Source: Neckera pumila
Taxonomy: Eukaryota > Streptophyta > Bryopsida > Hypnales > Neckeraceae
NCBI GenBank assembly: GCA_963969595.1
Contig: OZ018413.1
Location: 4,058,711-4,122,710, forward strand
DNA length: 64,000 nucleotides
Direction: 5' to 3'
A model generated the notes under the pieces. That model was given only the letters and a program-made list of their open reading frames with translations, had not been told where the DNA came from and ran no database searches. This document shows, in pieces, positions 47,501 to 60,900 of this stretch. The number at the start of each line of letters is the position of its first letter. The stretch's first letter is position 1. The position numbers were made by a program, and so were the translations under genes.

Positions 47501-50500
47501 ACGCCTGTCTTTTTATTTAGAACCCACTATTTCAACTGTGCCACTGATAACAAGACTATCTCTGTGCAGGGGGCAACATTCGAATGGAGGTTGGAAACTC
47601 GAAGGACGCCTGGTTTAAGAGCTGCATGGATCTCGTGATGTCGCGGTTCTTCCCTGTAGACTTTGTTCCTTTTTCTATTTCTGGAATGCAGGTGCTGAAG
47701 GTCACACGTATTCACAACCGATTTCTTCAGGATCGTTTCGAGCGGACTCTCGAAGGTCATGTGAGTCACTACTTAGCTTGCGGAAGTAGTAACTCTTTCC
47801 AAACTTAGTCTGTTTCAGTGCATCTCATTTACGTGCGAGGTAATTTATTGCAGTGGTAGACTTAATTAAGGACTAGGCGAAAATTCATCTGGAACCAGAG
47901 ATTTATTTTTTATGGTTGAAATATCTTTGCTGCTGCAGATACAGAAGGGCAACAAAAAACATGTGGAGTATTTACTTTATGGAGAGCAATTGCAAGCTGC
48001 TGATGAGCTACAGTCGATTATTGAAGAAGGATTTCCGTTCTCCACGAATGACCATAATGCGAATATTTCTACAGGAACTGTCGTTCTTTCAAATTCTATT
48101 GCCTTGGCTGACATGTGCCGCTTACAGGTACTATTTTCTAGAAAGATTGTTCTTCCCCATCGCATTGCTGGTATTAAGGAGAGTTGATTAAAGATAGCGG
48201 TCTACAATAGTATATCATTCTGCAGGAACCGGGTTGCACTGACAATCGGAAGTAAATGCTACCGAATACTCGTATCACAGCAACTAATGAGCGCGTTCCT
48301 TGTGCTCTGGACGTTTTTGTACTAGCAGCTATGGGGGACCGTTGGGTTACTTAGCTATTACTACCCTACAAAATATGAGATAGATTTTCCTACAACCTCT
48401 GAGTTGCCCTTTCTATCAATGGCTCTTAGCAGGCCATTGCAGAGCAGACATCTGATGGTAGCTGCAAAGGCAAAGCAACAGGTTGGCTATTGGTCGTGAG
48501 GACATGCTTAGGTGTCTCAGTTCGGGATATTACCCATGCTTATACGAGAAATCCTCGCGCTGCCATCGTAATAAATGGAGTCCTTCAGACAGGTGAACTC
48601 CCTCTTCAGACACCCTCTTAAGTTAAGTGGCATTTCGTTCACTTCAGCAAGTATTAAGACGCTTCCATAGACAATTTCGTGATATCATGAATCTGATATT
48701 TTCCGAACCTAACCGCCAAGTGATGTCTCCAACTCTAGCTCAAGTCTACTAGAGCTTTAACAGGACTCTTTTAGGACACTTCATGACCTTATTCACATCA
48801 GTGAGTCGTCGAGCGTTTTCGGATCATCCTTACAGAGCGACCTGAATCAACCTTCAGGACCGTATTTCAATCCTGAGGTTGTTGTACGCGTCAAATAGAT
48901 GTACACTGCACAATTCTTGCTGAAAGAGAACATAGCAGAAAGTTTCAGATAGATTTACACCTGTAGGTCGGCTCCCTTACCGCTTCGTCTCTGACCGTTT
49001 TGTATGATATGTAGCAATTAGTTTAAGGTACAACAAGATTTCAGACTTTAACTTCTGCAGCCTTTGCAGTTGGTAATGCCAAATATGCGCAGGTTTGGTC
49101 CTTGAGATTTTGCTACTTTACATGTTTGTGCCAAAGATAATCCTATTGGTGGGAAATATCAATGCCTTGATTTGTGACATGGATGAATTTGTTTCGCCTG
49201 CAGAGGGAGAAAATTTTGCTCCTGCTAAGAAAGCATCGTATCCACATGCTGACTCAGTGTACAGAACTCACCCTGTGGACCCCACGCAGCGCTCGTGGTC
49301 CGTGTTTGATTCAGCTACTGTGGTACCTGAATATTTAGTGGAATATGAATATAGCTTCAAGGAGCCTGATACTAGCAAGCTAGATCCTGTCGCTGCGATC
49401 CAGAATATTGCGAAGCTTTCAAAGGGAACAGCCTTGACCAATGGGCACACTGAAGATGTTCATCTTAGAGAATCTGAAAGGAAAGGAAAATGCCACCTCC
49501 AAATAACAGAAAATGAATGCCCCAATTCTTATGATTTGGTTTGTTCCTCTAGACCACTCTCAGGAAAAGGTGTTGCACTGTCCGTTGAGTATCTTCAAAG
49601 AAGGAACGGTTTGGAGGGCAGTTTTTTGCACTTGTCCTATCTCAACCTCCACAACTGTAATATTACAGGATTGGACTTACTGCGTGGTCTTCCTAGCCTC
49701 AAGGTCCTTGTGTTATCCTTTAACAAGATATCTCAAATAACCGGGTTGCAAGATTTGTGTGTGCTGGAAAGATTGGACATGAGTTACAACTTGTTGAAAA
49801 GGATTGACGGTCTAAGCGGTCTTAACAACTTGATCACATTGGACCTGGCTGGAAATGAAATATGGTGTTTGGATGATCTCGGTCCTCTGCAGTTGCAGGT
49901 CTGCTGATCATTCCTTTCTTTCCTATGAGATTAGTATTCAGCAAGAATTAGAATTCAGATTGGTAGTACATTTTGAAACTTTGAGTTTTAACAAATCCTA
50001 TGCAGGTGCCGAGGGTGTTAAATTTGAATTTGCGAAGCAATCCTATTGTTGATGAATCGAGTTATAACTTTCTAGTTCTGCGAGCCTTGCCCTCACTTGC
50101 AGAGCTTGACAGCAAGACAGTCTCGGCAGGTTAGTGAGCTCAAGGACTTGCTTACCGAGCATGTGTGTAGCGGCATATTTTGTACTAGTTTCACTGAGTT
50201 AAGGCGAATTTATTAGTCGGTGGTTGCTGATCATTTTTTCCGATTGTGCTGTATACTCTGATCAGAAGACCGCATTGCAGCTATGAGTAAATACTCTCCT
50301 CAGCCCATAGTATTTCCAAGCACCACAGGGAGATGTGAGAGACAGCCAGCAACGGGTGTTTCATTATTCTTCAATGAGCATGATTTGGAGAACGCCATCA
50401 ACTTCCATCGGCCTAAAGCAGTTCCTGAAGTTGTGGATGGAAAAGCGGGAACAAAATCAGTTGAACGAGTTGAAAAGGTTACTCGCACAGCAACACCGAA

Positions 50501-53500
50501 GATGAGTAGGCAAAAACAACTTGCAGATCCGTTCAGATTAAGTCCCTATAGGCTGAACCAGTTCACAAAGTTTCACAGAATAGAGACTTCATCTAAGAGA
50601 AAGTCGGTGCACTCGACGAAAGAAGGTCCAGCATGCTGTGAAGGGGTTGAGGAGGTTCATTTAGAGCAACGGAAACTCAAGACCATGTATTGCTTTGACA
50701 AGTTGCCAAACCTGAGGCGTCTGTTCCTATCTGGAAATGAAATATCGGTGATTGCAGGTCTTGATAATTGCACCATGCTGGAAGAGCTTATTTTAGACGA
50801 CAACGTTATCAAGCAGGTCCTGCGAAATCAACATTTGAAACTTTTTGTATTGTGATCACGACTGGTATTTGGAAGATTGTAGTCATTCACAACGCTGTGC
50901 TTAGCATCACCTATTCTTCACCTCCCTATTCACCTTTTTGCAATTGCGTGTGCAGAGATTTTCCTCTAAGAAAGTATGTGCATTTAGTACTTAGATCTTA
51001 TAGCAATGCCAGTCGTTACGTTGAATTGGTGACACCTTTCGTATGTTGAGTTCCCAAATGGTCTCTTGCGTATGGCTTACAGGTTTCTGGGATCAGCAAA
51101 TTGCAATCATTATGGAGATTGGACCTTGGTTGCAACCAGCTGACCTCATGCATCGATGTTGGCGCTTTCACCACTATTGAGCAGCTTTCAATCGATAACA
51201 ACCAAATATCATCCCTTAAGGTTCATTCCTTTTCCTTTAAATTCTTGTTTGACATCAATAATTTTGTATTTGTCCTTGGAGAGTGTGCACATGGCGGTAG
51301 AGTTGATTCATCCGTAGTGAACAATAAGTGACACTGTAGACAATGGATTCAATGGAGAAAGATGTTTGAATAGTTGTTTGCATTATTTTGCAGGGGATAG
51401 AGGGTTTGGTATCGCTGATGGAGTTATATGCTCAGAATAATCGACTTACGAAAATGGTGGAGATTAATTATATCCGGGATTTGCCCAAACTGATGGTTGT
51501 GAATTTCTGTGGCAATGCCTTTTGTGAAGCTCGTGACTATCGATTGTACACAATCTATTCACTTCGTAAACTCAAAGTAAGACACATTGACGCCCTGGAA
51601 ATGATTCGACTTGCTGCTTAGATTGTTTAATTTCGCTCTGTCTCTTTCCTCTACATGTGAAGAATCCACGCCGGTGAACTCAAGATGTGCAAAAATCCTA
51701 CAATGGAAAACTCTATTACACCTCACGGTTGGTTGTCTTTCTGTAGGTTCTGGACAGCGTTAATGTGAACAGTACTGAATTAGCAGATGCACGGAACAAG
51801 TATACAGGGCGTCTCCAAAAGGAGGTTGTGGAGGAGTGCGTTGGCTCCAAACATCTCGAAGCTTTACAGGTGAATATTTTTAGTGGATAGATTCCAAAGA
51901 GGCTCAATAGTCTACATTGAAGCTCAAGGAGTCTACTTCCTCACTTGAAGGTTCTTACGAACCCCCATATGATGTTTATGATCTTATTCAGAAGTCGATG
52001 TTCTTGTTAGCCTTACATGAGTCGATACAGCTTAAAAGTAACCTTCAAGCGAAGTGAATACAAAAAAACAAAATTTCGTTCCCCAGATGTCAAACCAATG
52101 TCATCTTGATAATGGAAAGATTGAGAAAAAAAGCTTCATTCTTAAGAAATAAGAAGTTTGAGGTCCTAATGGAAACTGGGGCTTCTGGTTCAGGTATTGG
52201 ATTTGTCCGAGCAAAAAATACGGCACTGTGGAGATGTTTTTGAGTCACTCGAATTTCAGAATTTGAAAGAGCTCAATCTTAATAACAACATGGTCTCCTC
52301 ATTGCATCCCCTCAGGTGATGTGCCCAATTTTAGTTGTATCAGTCCTTTGCTATTGGAATTGAGTTCTGAGTTACAATACCTTTTCGGATATTGAGAAGT
52401 TCTTGTTCATCTCTACATTCGAGGTTCTCACTGTGCATGATCAGCAGACGGTTCCAAGGAAGTACTTATTATTTGTAGCACGGGTACCTGCAAGCTTACT
52501 ATGTGCTTCCGAAATAGTAAAGCGGCTCTACAGAAATTCGTGTCTTCTTGAGTCGGAGCTTAGAGATTTTCAATTTCGTTTTGTCTTCAATGATTGAGTC
52601 CCAAACGAAAGTATGTGGGATCTCATGATGCAGGTACTTATCCAATCTGCTAATTTTGAGGTTAGAGAACAACAGTATCGAAATTGGACCATTGCTACAG
52701 ACCCCCCGTCCTTCCCCCAGCCCAGAAGCGGCACAGAGTGAGAGCGAGGGCGGAAGGCAGGGGAAAACAGTCCACACAGTTGCGAGCACGTCTAGCCATG
52801 CGTTGCCATCACTTGAGGTTTGTGACCCGTCAACCTTATTGAATCAATGTTTAATAACAAGATAGATTGTGCGCACTTTTTTCCCGTGCGCAACATTACA
52901 GTAATTGTTGGTACGGCTTAGGCTCAAGAAATTGGCAGTATCACTTCTGCTGCAATAAGATTCTGAGTACATTTGATGTGGATCGACGTTCATGGAACTA
53001 CTGAATAGGTCCCTTTGCTCTGGTCTGCTCGCCGATACTTGCGAGGCCAACTGACCTCACTCCAGTTGTAAATCGCACGGGGTATAACCTTTTAAATGGC
53101 ATCTCTGATCCATCGAACTTTTTGAGGGAATCTAATCGAGCAGGATGGAAAGATCCTTAGATGAATCCACATCTTGTGTGTGATGCAGCTATACCCAGTA
53201 ATATGGTTCGTGAATGCTGCGAGCTTCCTGTTAGTGTCGTCAGGTGGCTTGTGGTCTCTCGCTCAAAAAGATGTGCTGTTGGTGGACTTACAGGTATTGG
53301 AGCTGAGTGGGAATAACATAGTCAGTATCATGTCTTTGCAGCTGTCTAGTTTTCCAATGCTCAAGCATCTGTTTTTACAACACAACAAAATCACAAAGGT
53401 AAGAACTCAACTTTCAAGGTTCATAAATTCACCATCTGTGACACATTGACTCCGACACACCTGCCTATTGACTCTATACACATCTCGTACATTAACTCCG

Positions 53501-55133
53501 AATATAAATCTTCGTTCTGACAACAGTATCCACCCTCGATTTCAAGTGATGACCTTTAGCAAAAGCAAGCTCCATTTCTGAAATCATCTACGTCGTTTAT
53601 GAGTAGCAACCTCTGAAGATGTCCTAATGTACCACTCCAATATGAGCAGAATTCTTTGGCTAATTTATTGCATTACATCCTATCTGATCAACGGACATGC
53701 ATGTTTCTTTATCATGCAGGTTGATGGAATGGAAAATTTGAAACATCTTGAGCATCTATACTTAAATCACAACTGCATCAAAGAACTGGATCCAAGATCG
53801 TTTGCAAGCTTGCAAAACCTACGAGTTCTACACCTCGGCGACAACTCTCTCAAGACCCTGGTGCACATAGCGGGACTGATTTCCCTGGAGAGTTTGGACC
53901 TGACATCAAACCTTCTTACCCCTAATCGACTCGGAGGTTTCGCAAGCATTGATTACTTGTCTCCATTACCCAAGCTGACAAAGCTTTGGTTGAACAACAA
54001 CCCGGTAATAGTAACTCATTCCGTAACAGAGAGAACGTAAATAAACAACTTGTCGTTGAGCTTACTCAAAGTCCGTAGGATAGTCTTGCAAGAAGTTGGG
54101 TATACCGACCGACTCTACGGTTTCTTGACGCCTATGCAATCACAAAATGCTACAAGAGTCCACTTGTGATCTATCGTCGTGCAAACACTATACAAACCAC
54201 CGTTTATGAAAAAGCGCCTGCTGACTAAGACCTTTTGATTGACACGAGCAGATGAGCAGGCAAAATCAATATCGAAATTCTGTCATTAGCAGGCTGGAAC
54301 ATCTTGAGCAACTTGATGGACGACCGATATCTCAGGTCCATCTTCTATCATCTAACTGTGCGAATCAGATTTTAGATTCTACTGACAATAGGGGGAGTCG
54401 CAGTTGATTCCAGCTCATTGATTTCTTCCATCTCGATGATAGGGGATGTGGCCTCCTCAATTACCTCCATTTTGTGTTTTCAATGGTCTGGTTGAAATCC
54501 AATTCATCCGGCATTGAAACAAAGAATGGAAGGTGATGAAATTTGTATGGAGAATGCGGTTGAGCTTACCACCTCATCCTCCTTTCTTGTGCCAAGAGAA
54601 TGGGATGAAGTTTGGAATTCAATGAGTTTGCTGAGATCACCTAGCAGCTTGATAACTGTTCTCAATTTTTCCAAGTGCTCCTAGTAAGTGTTTATTGAAC
54701 CATTTTGTGTTACATTTATATGCAGGAGGAGAGGCAAGACGCTGATGCATATGCATCTGGGAAGGAGCTTAACACTCTTGTTTTGGATCCAAACGTATTA
54801 CTTGAGAGCGCGCCAAACTCGATGTCTGTTGGAGGCCAAATCAAGGTCCCACTGAAAGTCACGTCCTTGAATTTTGACACCTTGTGCGCATCCCAACCAA
54901 CAGTCTTGAACGGGTTGCGTGGATATGGAATGAATCAAGCTAGCTCCCAAAATACGTCGCACAGCTCCCATTTGAGCACACAATACAACTCGCAAAAGCA
55001 ATGGGATCAGTTTGATTCAAAGCAAGTTGGGTCTTTGGTGCGAAAAGGTAGCAGAGCGGAGAATAAACTCTTCATGTTGCCGTTTCAGACTTTTCTGAAA
55101 AATGTCAGCCCCGGAAAGGAGAGAATTCCCTAA
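44555..55133 (+). CDS. LRRC9: leucine-rich repeat-containing protein 9 (LRRC9)-like, cilium-associated
   Basis: Twenty-one exons: 44555-44654, 44961-45195, 45435-45702, 46218-46316, 46622-46824, 46982-47262, 47570-47760, 47939-48127, 48433-48592, 49204-49898, 50006-50129, 50266-50816, 51083-51220, 51394-51576, 51747-51869, 52194-52315, 52634-52817, 53294-53398, 53720-54004, 54252-54335, 54726-55133; about 1575 aa, in frame throughout. It follows animal LRRC9 along its length: N-terminal LRRs (about 60-235, SLFPNL-like start CMSFFPNLVSLSLVQQ), the DPQWGDSPLALLHNYQ and RVYYNMCIKSLQQ landmarks, a charged helical segment (about 300-395), VVPEYLVEYEY in the middle, then LRR blocks near 715-845, 985-1140 and 1200-1440, and a KVPLKVTSLNFD tail. 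No membrane span; presumably a scaffold in the axoneme or basal body of motile sperm (inference from family distribution). Exon 1 (start and donor GTTTAC) and the exon 8-9 junction are tentative; an in-frame TAG lies upstream of the chosen ATG. Confidence 0.88.
54380..54625. repeat. intronic dispersed repeat shared with the glycosyltransferase gene
   Basis: In the last intron of the LRR gene. Starts near CTGACAATAGGGGGAGTC and ends TTCTTGTGCCAAGAGAATGG then GATGAAGTTTGGAATTC. The same order of landmarks (GACAATAAAAGGAGTCACAG, ATGGAGAATGC, TTCTTGTGCCAAGAGAATAC, GATGAAGTTCAAAATTCC) occurs at 59888-60082 in an intron of the next gene. A dispersed repeat of unknown class. Confidence 0.55.
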
Positions 55134-57933
55134 CTATGTGAGCCCTACTGCTGTATGTATTTATTCCAAACTCGAATTGTTCAGATTGATGGTTTCAGGT
55201 TCTTGTGTTATGGGATCCAGCCGTAACCTTTGTACAGACTTGGTAGTTTTATGACGTATCTGAGAAGCGAAAAGTGCAACTGTACGTGAATAGGGACTTG
55301 AATTGCTGACCTGCAACGTGTACAGTTTTGTTTACCTTGCAGACAGCATCCAAATGTATTGTACAGTACAGTCACAACAGCTATCAAGGTATGCAACATG
55401 CTCACCCTGAAGATACTTCTCCAATTTGTAACAACCTGAAAACAGGTAAAATATTAAGGTCAATGCACCTAAATGCATCTTTCTAAGCTCTATGAGCTGA
55501 ATGTGAAAGTGAGGGCCCAGCCACACGGGTCTCAAAATAGAGTGGCAGACCAGGTATTGGATTCTAAAGTACTGAGAAACTTGTTGGAACTTTCAATTTA
55601 TGTAATGTTCTTCAAATTGTTCTTGAACTGGCAATGGCACCCCCATTTCTCACAAACCATAGTTTGAAAATTATAGTCTTCGAATTAGCGAATCAAAATC
55701 GAACGAAAGATTCACAAAGGACTTGTAATTATTGTTTTAGCACTGTAGTACGTTGTCTCCTTCGTTCACCAAATTCATTTTACTTACGCAATTGCCAGTC
55801 CGGCTCCACTGCTATTGCGGCCCAAGCATGAGAAATCATCAGCAATGAAGGGAGCCTTGTAAAATTAAAATTGATGGATTTTGCTTCAAACTTAGTCATT
55901 TTTCACAGTCAAAGTGAAAGTCATTTTACATAATGCGAGCCTTTTTCCATCCAATATTGTCTTCTGAAAAATCCTAATGAGCATTTACACCGTGAGTGGT
56001 TATTATGTTGAACCCTTATATCCATACCTTATGTTGGACTGTTTGTTTTGTTTGTTTGTTTTGTTTATTATAGTGAGATCTCTTAGACTAGGCATCCTTG
56101 ATTGCGTTCTTGGTACCATTTGAATGCTCTCTGTGAGGAAGGGTGCATGGGCTTTGTTTCATGGCATTTCGACTCATGGAAGAAAAGATACTGAATTTTA
56201 AATTTTTTATGAATTAAAAAATTAGAAAATTACTTTAATTTTTATGTTTATTTTGGTTGTGGTAATGGCAAAGGACACACTAGTAGTTGTTGAAATTAGT
56301 TAGGTGTCATAATAACGTGTTACCTTTTCTTGCAACCAAGGGATTTTTTGAATTCACAGAGCTTACAGATTTGGGGCAAAATCATACCTGATTTTGAGGT
56401 CACAGAGTTTATAGAAAAGAAACTAAGGCCTGATTTACACTAGGTCCAAAGGTGAGGGGGGAAAAAAAGTTGAAGGTTACGATTGGTTGAAATCAAGAAG
56501 TTCTTGGAATTAGAGGGCATGGGTGTTCAAGAAGGTCCAAGGATGTGTATCATTCATTTTTCTTATGTGGCAAAAAAGTCATTTATGAGTCTCAAAAATT
56601 TTGAGTCAAGGAGAATTGGTTCGATTGAAAGTTTTGAAGTCCTCATAGAAAATTGCTATTTTTTAACATGTTTCTATTTTTCTATTTTCAACTTTTTTGC
56701 CATTTCATGACCTCTTGATAGTTTATACCAATCTAAAGGTCATGATCTTTAAAGGAGGACTTCTTAATGACAAATGAGGAGGCTTGGAGAAGAGACTTTT
56801 CAATGTTCTTGCCCCTCCTCATTCCTAGTGTAAACTAGATCTAAGGCATGTCTTTGAAGTTGAAGGAATAAGAATCTCACTCACTCAAAGGTAGTCATAG
56901 AATGGAGCCTTGCCAAATGAAATGCAACTTGACTATCCAACCTACAATGGTTTTCATATTAACTATATATTTGCACACATTGAAGGTGTAGTTTTCAATG
57001 CTCATTGCTTTGTACAAATCATGAAAGCAATGTCTACCAAATCCTTGAAGTGAATCTTTTACAAGGTTTGCTAGTGGTGCCGACCTGAATTTGCACACTT
57101 TTCATTCACCAATTCGAGTGATGTCCAGAAACATGTGGCATGGGGGTTTGCAAAATAATGTCACTTGAGGATGTCAGTAAACAAGTGGCAAACAATCTCA
57201 AATCACCCAATAAATTGGTGACCGAACTTGACCTGCAAGTGGTTGTTATAGGAGTCGACTTTCCCTTTTTTTCGCATGGAATTCAAAACCCTACAAGTTA
57301 TGACCCAACTCTAACAAGATAAATTGAAACCGTTATGGACCTAATTGCATCTCAAGATCCGATTCCTATTATAACAACCCTCGTTACCAACAGCTCCTTG
57401 GACTTATTACCTAGTGCAGTTGAATACCAGTCACACCATGCAAACCCTGGACCTTCAAAATTAAGTCCCAACTGAACTCGCTCTAATCCTCATTCAAAAG
57501 TCTCATTCTCTTTTTCCCATAGATCGATTTGACACCTCGAAGTTCCAAAGAAACAGCAAAATTTTGTACCTCTAAATCAAAACAAGAACCTACCTACTAA
57601 CGCTACCAATGGCTCCCGTCTGCCATGATTTTCAAGTAAGGGCCTAGCTACTCAAAATTACTTCCTCCCCTTCACGATCATCCACAGTGAGCCCATCAAT
57701 TTGCCTACTACGGTATACTTCAATTCCATTTGGCATGCAGCTAAGAAGAAAGGACCGATAATGACCCCAATGATTGTTGAGATGTTTCCTAATAATGAAA
57801 TGTGCAGGCTAGGCCTGTGACTCAACTCCAGCCTGGTCGACGTTTAGCTCTATAGTACAACGAAAGGCAAGGGCAGCATGCAGCCGAAATAAAGGATTAA
57901 CCAATTCGTAAACCACCCCACCAGCCCATTCGT
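55134..57933. other. intergenic DNA between convergent genes
   Basis: Separates the 3' ends of the LRRC9-like (+) and RAY1-like (-) genes. It contains the third copy of the GAGGGGTGCATGG-type repeat (56036-56300). An ORF of about 60 codons at 57140-57322 is not recognised. No inverted-repeat terminator or clear polyadenylation site was identified. Otherwise nothing is visible. Confidence 0.5.
56036..56300. repeat. GAGGGGTGCATGG-type dispersed repeat, copy 3 (most compact)
   Basis: About 265 bp: left end TGGACTGTTTGTTTTGTTTG, middle GAGGAAGGGTGCATGGGC then TTTGTTTCATGGCATTTCGA, AAAAATTAGAAAATTACTTT, right end TTTTGGTTGTGGTAATGGCA and ACACACTAGTAG. It is uninterrupted, so it is the best guide to the element's true extent. 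Confidence 0.5.
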
Positions 57934-60900
57934 TTAAGCTCTTGCAGCGGCGTTTGTTGAGCGGGGCCATTGCACACACAAGCGTGTTGTGTCGTCGTAG
58001 TCCCAGAGCCCGGCCGCCAACTGGCGCTGCAGCTTCCTCTCCCGTCCCGCAATCCAGTTGTTGTGCAACACGCGGCACCCCTGTTGCTCGCAAGACGCCC
58101 TCACGTGCTTCAGATTCTCCCAGTGCCCTCCTGAAGCGCCGTTGGGGTACCATCTCCGGTCCAAAAAGATGGCCGTCACATTAGTCTCCGGCTCCACGCA
58201 CTTGTCGTCCCCGACGCGGAACTCGCCGTCCTCGCCGCACATGGTGATGTAGAAGCTGGGCTGCTCCGACATCTCCGACGACAGGGCGTGCTTCACGATC
58301 TTCATGAAGGCGGTGACTGTGGCCCTGTCTGGCCACGCGAAGTAGAATCCCGAATTCAAGCGCCGCGGTAAGTTGGCGGGCTCTGTAGCAACAACAGCAA
58401 CATTTTTGAGGAGGAGGGGTCTCCAGAGACTTGGAAAAGAATCCAGAATGATTCTTTCGGGACCCAAGCCTGAGCTTAGCTCAGCTCAGCTCACGTGGGA
58501 GGTACCAAAAGCAGCAAGAAGGAGATAAACTTTTTGCATCTTATTGTTTGGTGCCATTGACAGCGGAGAAGGGTTGAGTTTTCACAATTGCGAAAGAACG
58601 GTAATATGCAGGGGCATCTTGATATTGCAGAAACCTAGTATCGTACATAATGTCATAAGAGAAAAATATGAAAAAAATTGATTGGACCTACCTGTGTCAT
58701 TGTATTGATCAGTCTGTGCCACTAGAGTGCCAGGTCCGTACGACATCATTTCTTGGATTGGGTTCTGTTGTGGCACATAAAACCCACAATGGTCAGACGC
58801 TGCACCCACTGATAAGATTACAGTGACTACATGGTCAAAAGTGTTCGTTTCCATATCTATATGCGTTGGAACATATCATTTACTTAAGAAAGGTTTAGTA
58901 AGGTCATGAAGTATAACACTTGGAAAAACATAGGAACGGATGATAGACATATGTTTAAAGGTTAACATATCTAGGTTAATATACTCCTTCAAAGTGAAAT
59001 TTCCATTTTAGTTCAAGCACTAGGGGGCTAATAAAATCACGAGGAGATTATCCAGAGGTAACTATGGATACTATGTGCAGGGTAGGCCACTTAATGCACT
59101 GCCTTCAATGTAAGGCAAGTGTCCACGAAGACATGTTCCATGTCACAATTCGTCTTACTTTGATGAGGGCTACAAAGTTTAAAGATGTCTCGTACTTAAA
59201 AAACACGAAAAAATTTGCGCCATTTCTATGCTCAAGGCTCGGCTTACACCGGATTCAGCTCCATCCAGTGATTATGCTCCAGCTCATGTTTTATCTCCCA
59301 TGAGAGTGAAATTATACTAAGTAATGCCTCGTAGGCATTACTCGAACTAGACAGGCACAATTTCCAGAATTCGTTACGATTCTAGTACAAACATTTGCAA
59401 CATCCAAGTTCTGAGGCTAAAGCACCTGATAAAAAATGACGCAGAAAGAGAGCAATCCATCGATTAAGAGTGAAGACATCGAAAAAGTGAGGCGGAGAGG
59501 CAGAAGTGTCAGACCTGAAACCAATAGACATCAACATCGCTGAAAAGGACTTTGAACCCAAGTTGCAAAAGGTGAAGAACTGTGCGCGACTTTATCTTCG
59601 TCACATCCTGAAAACACTTCGTCCCAAAGTGGCAGTCATCGCGGCTCACGCTCACGGTCTCTGACGATTTCACCACGGGCACACCCTGCCATCCAACCAA
59701 TTTTTCAGGACCATAAAAAATTTCAAAAAAAATAAATACACATTTGAACGCCTTTACAAAAGAAGCAACAGATTGTTCAAAGCCTGGCTTCCCTCCCACC
59801 ACAGTGAAGTGAGTCTTAGAACCCACTACAAACTGTATTACCGACTACACTCGCTCTTGCATGTAAGCTGTTTGCTTACAACTGTACTAGACAATAAAAG
59901 GAGTCACAGTTGACTTGATGAATTCCACCACTGGGGCACATTGACTCCTCGAAGTCCTCCACCCAAATCATCAACCATTGACATGAAATTTACATGGAGA
60001 ATGCACTAGAGCTGGGCACCAAAGCTTCCAATTCTTGTGCCAAGAGAATACATAGGGATGAAGTTCAAAATTCCACGAGTATCAACTACAGCAAACAAAT
60101 ACACAAATCTACAACTGCGGCAGGAAAATTGACATGTTGGAGACTCTACAAATGGAACAAACCCTAAACCAGCTGGGAGATGGGGCAGCCCACTCAATTA
60201 CCTGGCTGACTGCATGTTGATAGAGCTCATCGTCCAGGGCATACACAAGGTAGTTGGAGACGTTGAGGCGCCGGAGACTGCAAACCCAACTCATGAGCAT
60301 GGCCCTATAGCTATCTCCAACAACTGACAAAATCACGACTTTGTCAGGGCTAGCCACTCTCGCAACGAGTGCTTCCAGAGAGAACGGCAGCCAGAGCTCC
60401 GAAATTCTCACGGCTCTCTTCGTTAAACGAGGGCAGCGACTATATTCATCAGTTGCTTGTCCTAAGGTCTTACAATCCAGCGCTTGCAGTTTTCTACCAG
60501 AAGCGATTCCTCCGAACCGTTGCCCGAAGTTGAACCAATCTGCCAGAAAAAACCAACCAATATCATCAAATCAGCTCCCACTTTGCATTCCTTGATGAAA
60601 CTGTAAAGAAATCATAGAAAATGTTGCAAAATCAGGTAAGTTACTGAAGTTGAAGTTTTCGTGTGGTATTTCATCAATGCTTACCATGTTTTGTCGGCGG
60701 GTCCTCCACTTTCTGCGCCAGTCTAAGTTTCCTGTTGTGTGGCTTGCAAGCTTCGAGAACTTCTGTTCTGTTGTACAGACACAAACTTTGCCGAAACTTT
60801 TCTCCACATTTCACCAACTTCATGGTGACATTTGACAGATCAGCCGGTCTGTAGTACAGAGACCCATATTGCATAGCCAGGACACTGTTCCCTGCTACAT

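Noticed and set aside
48216..48252. extra exon of the LRR gene
   Set aside because: Acceptor and donor exist, but its phase breaks the downstream frame, while direct joining of the flanking exons is in phase.
57140..57322. 60-codon ORF between the convergent genes
   Set aside because: Protein-like composition in places, but no partner exon, domain or start context could be found.
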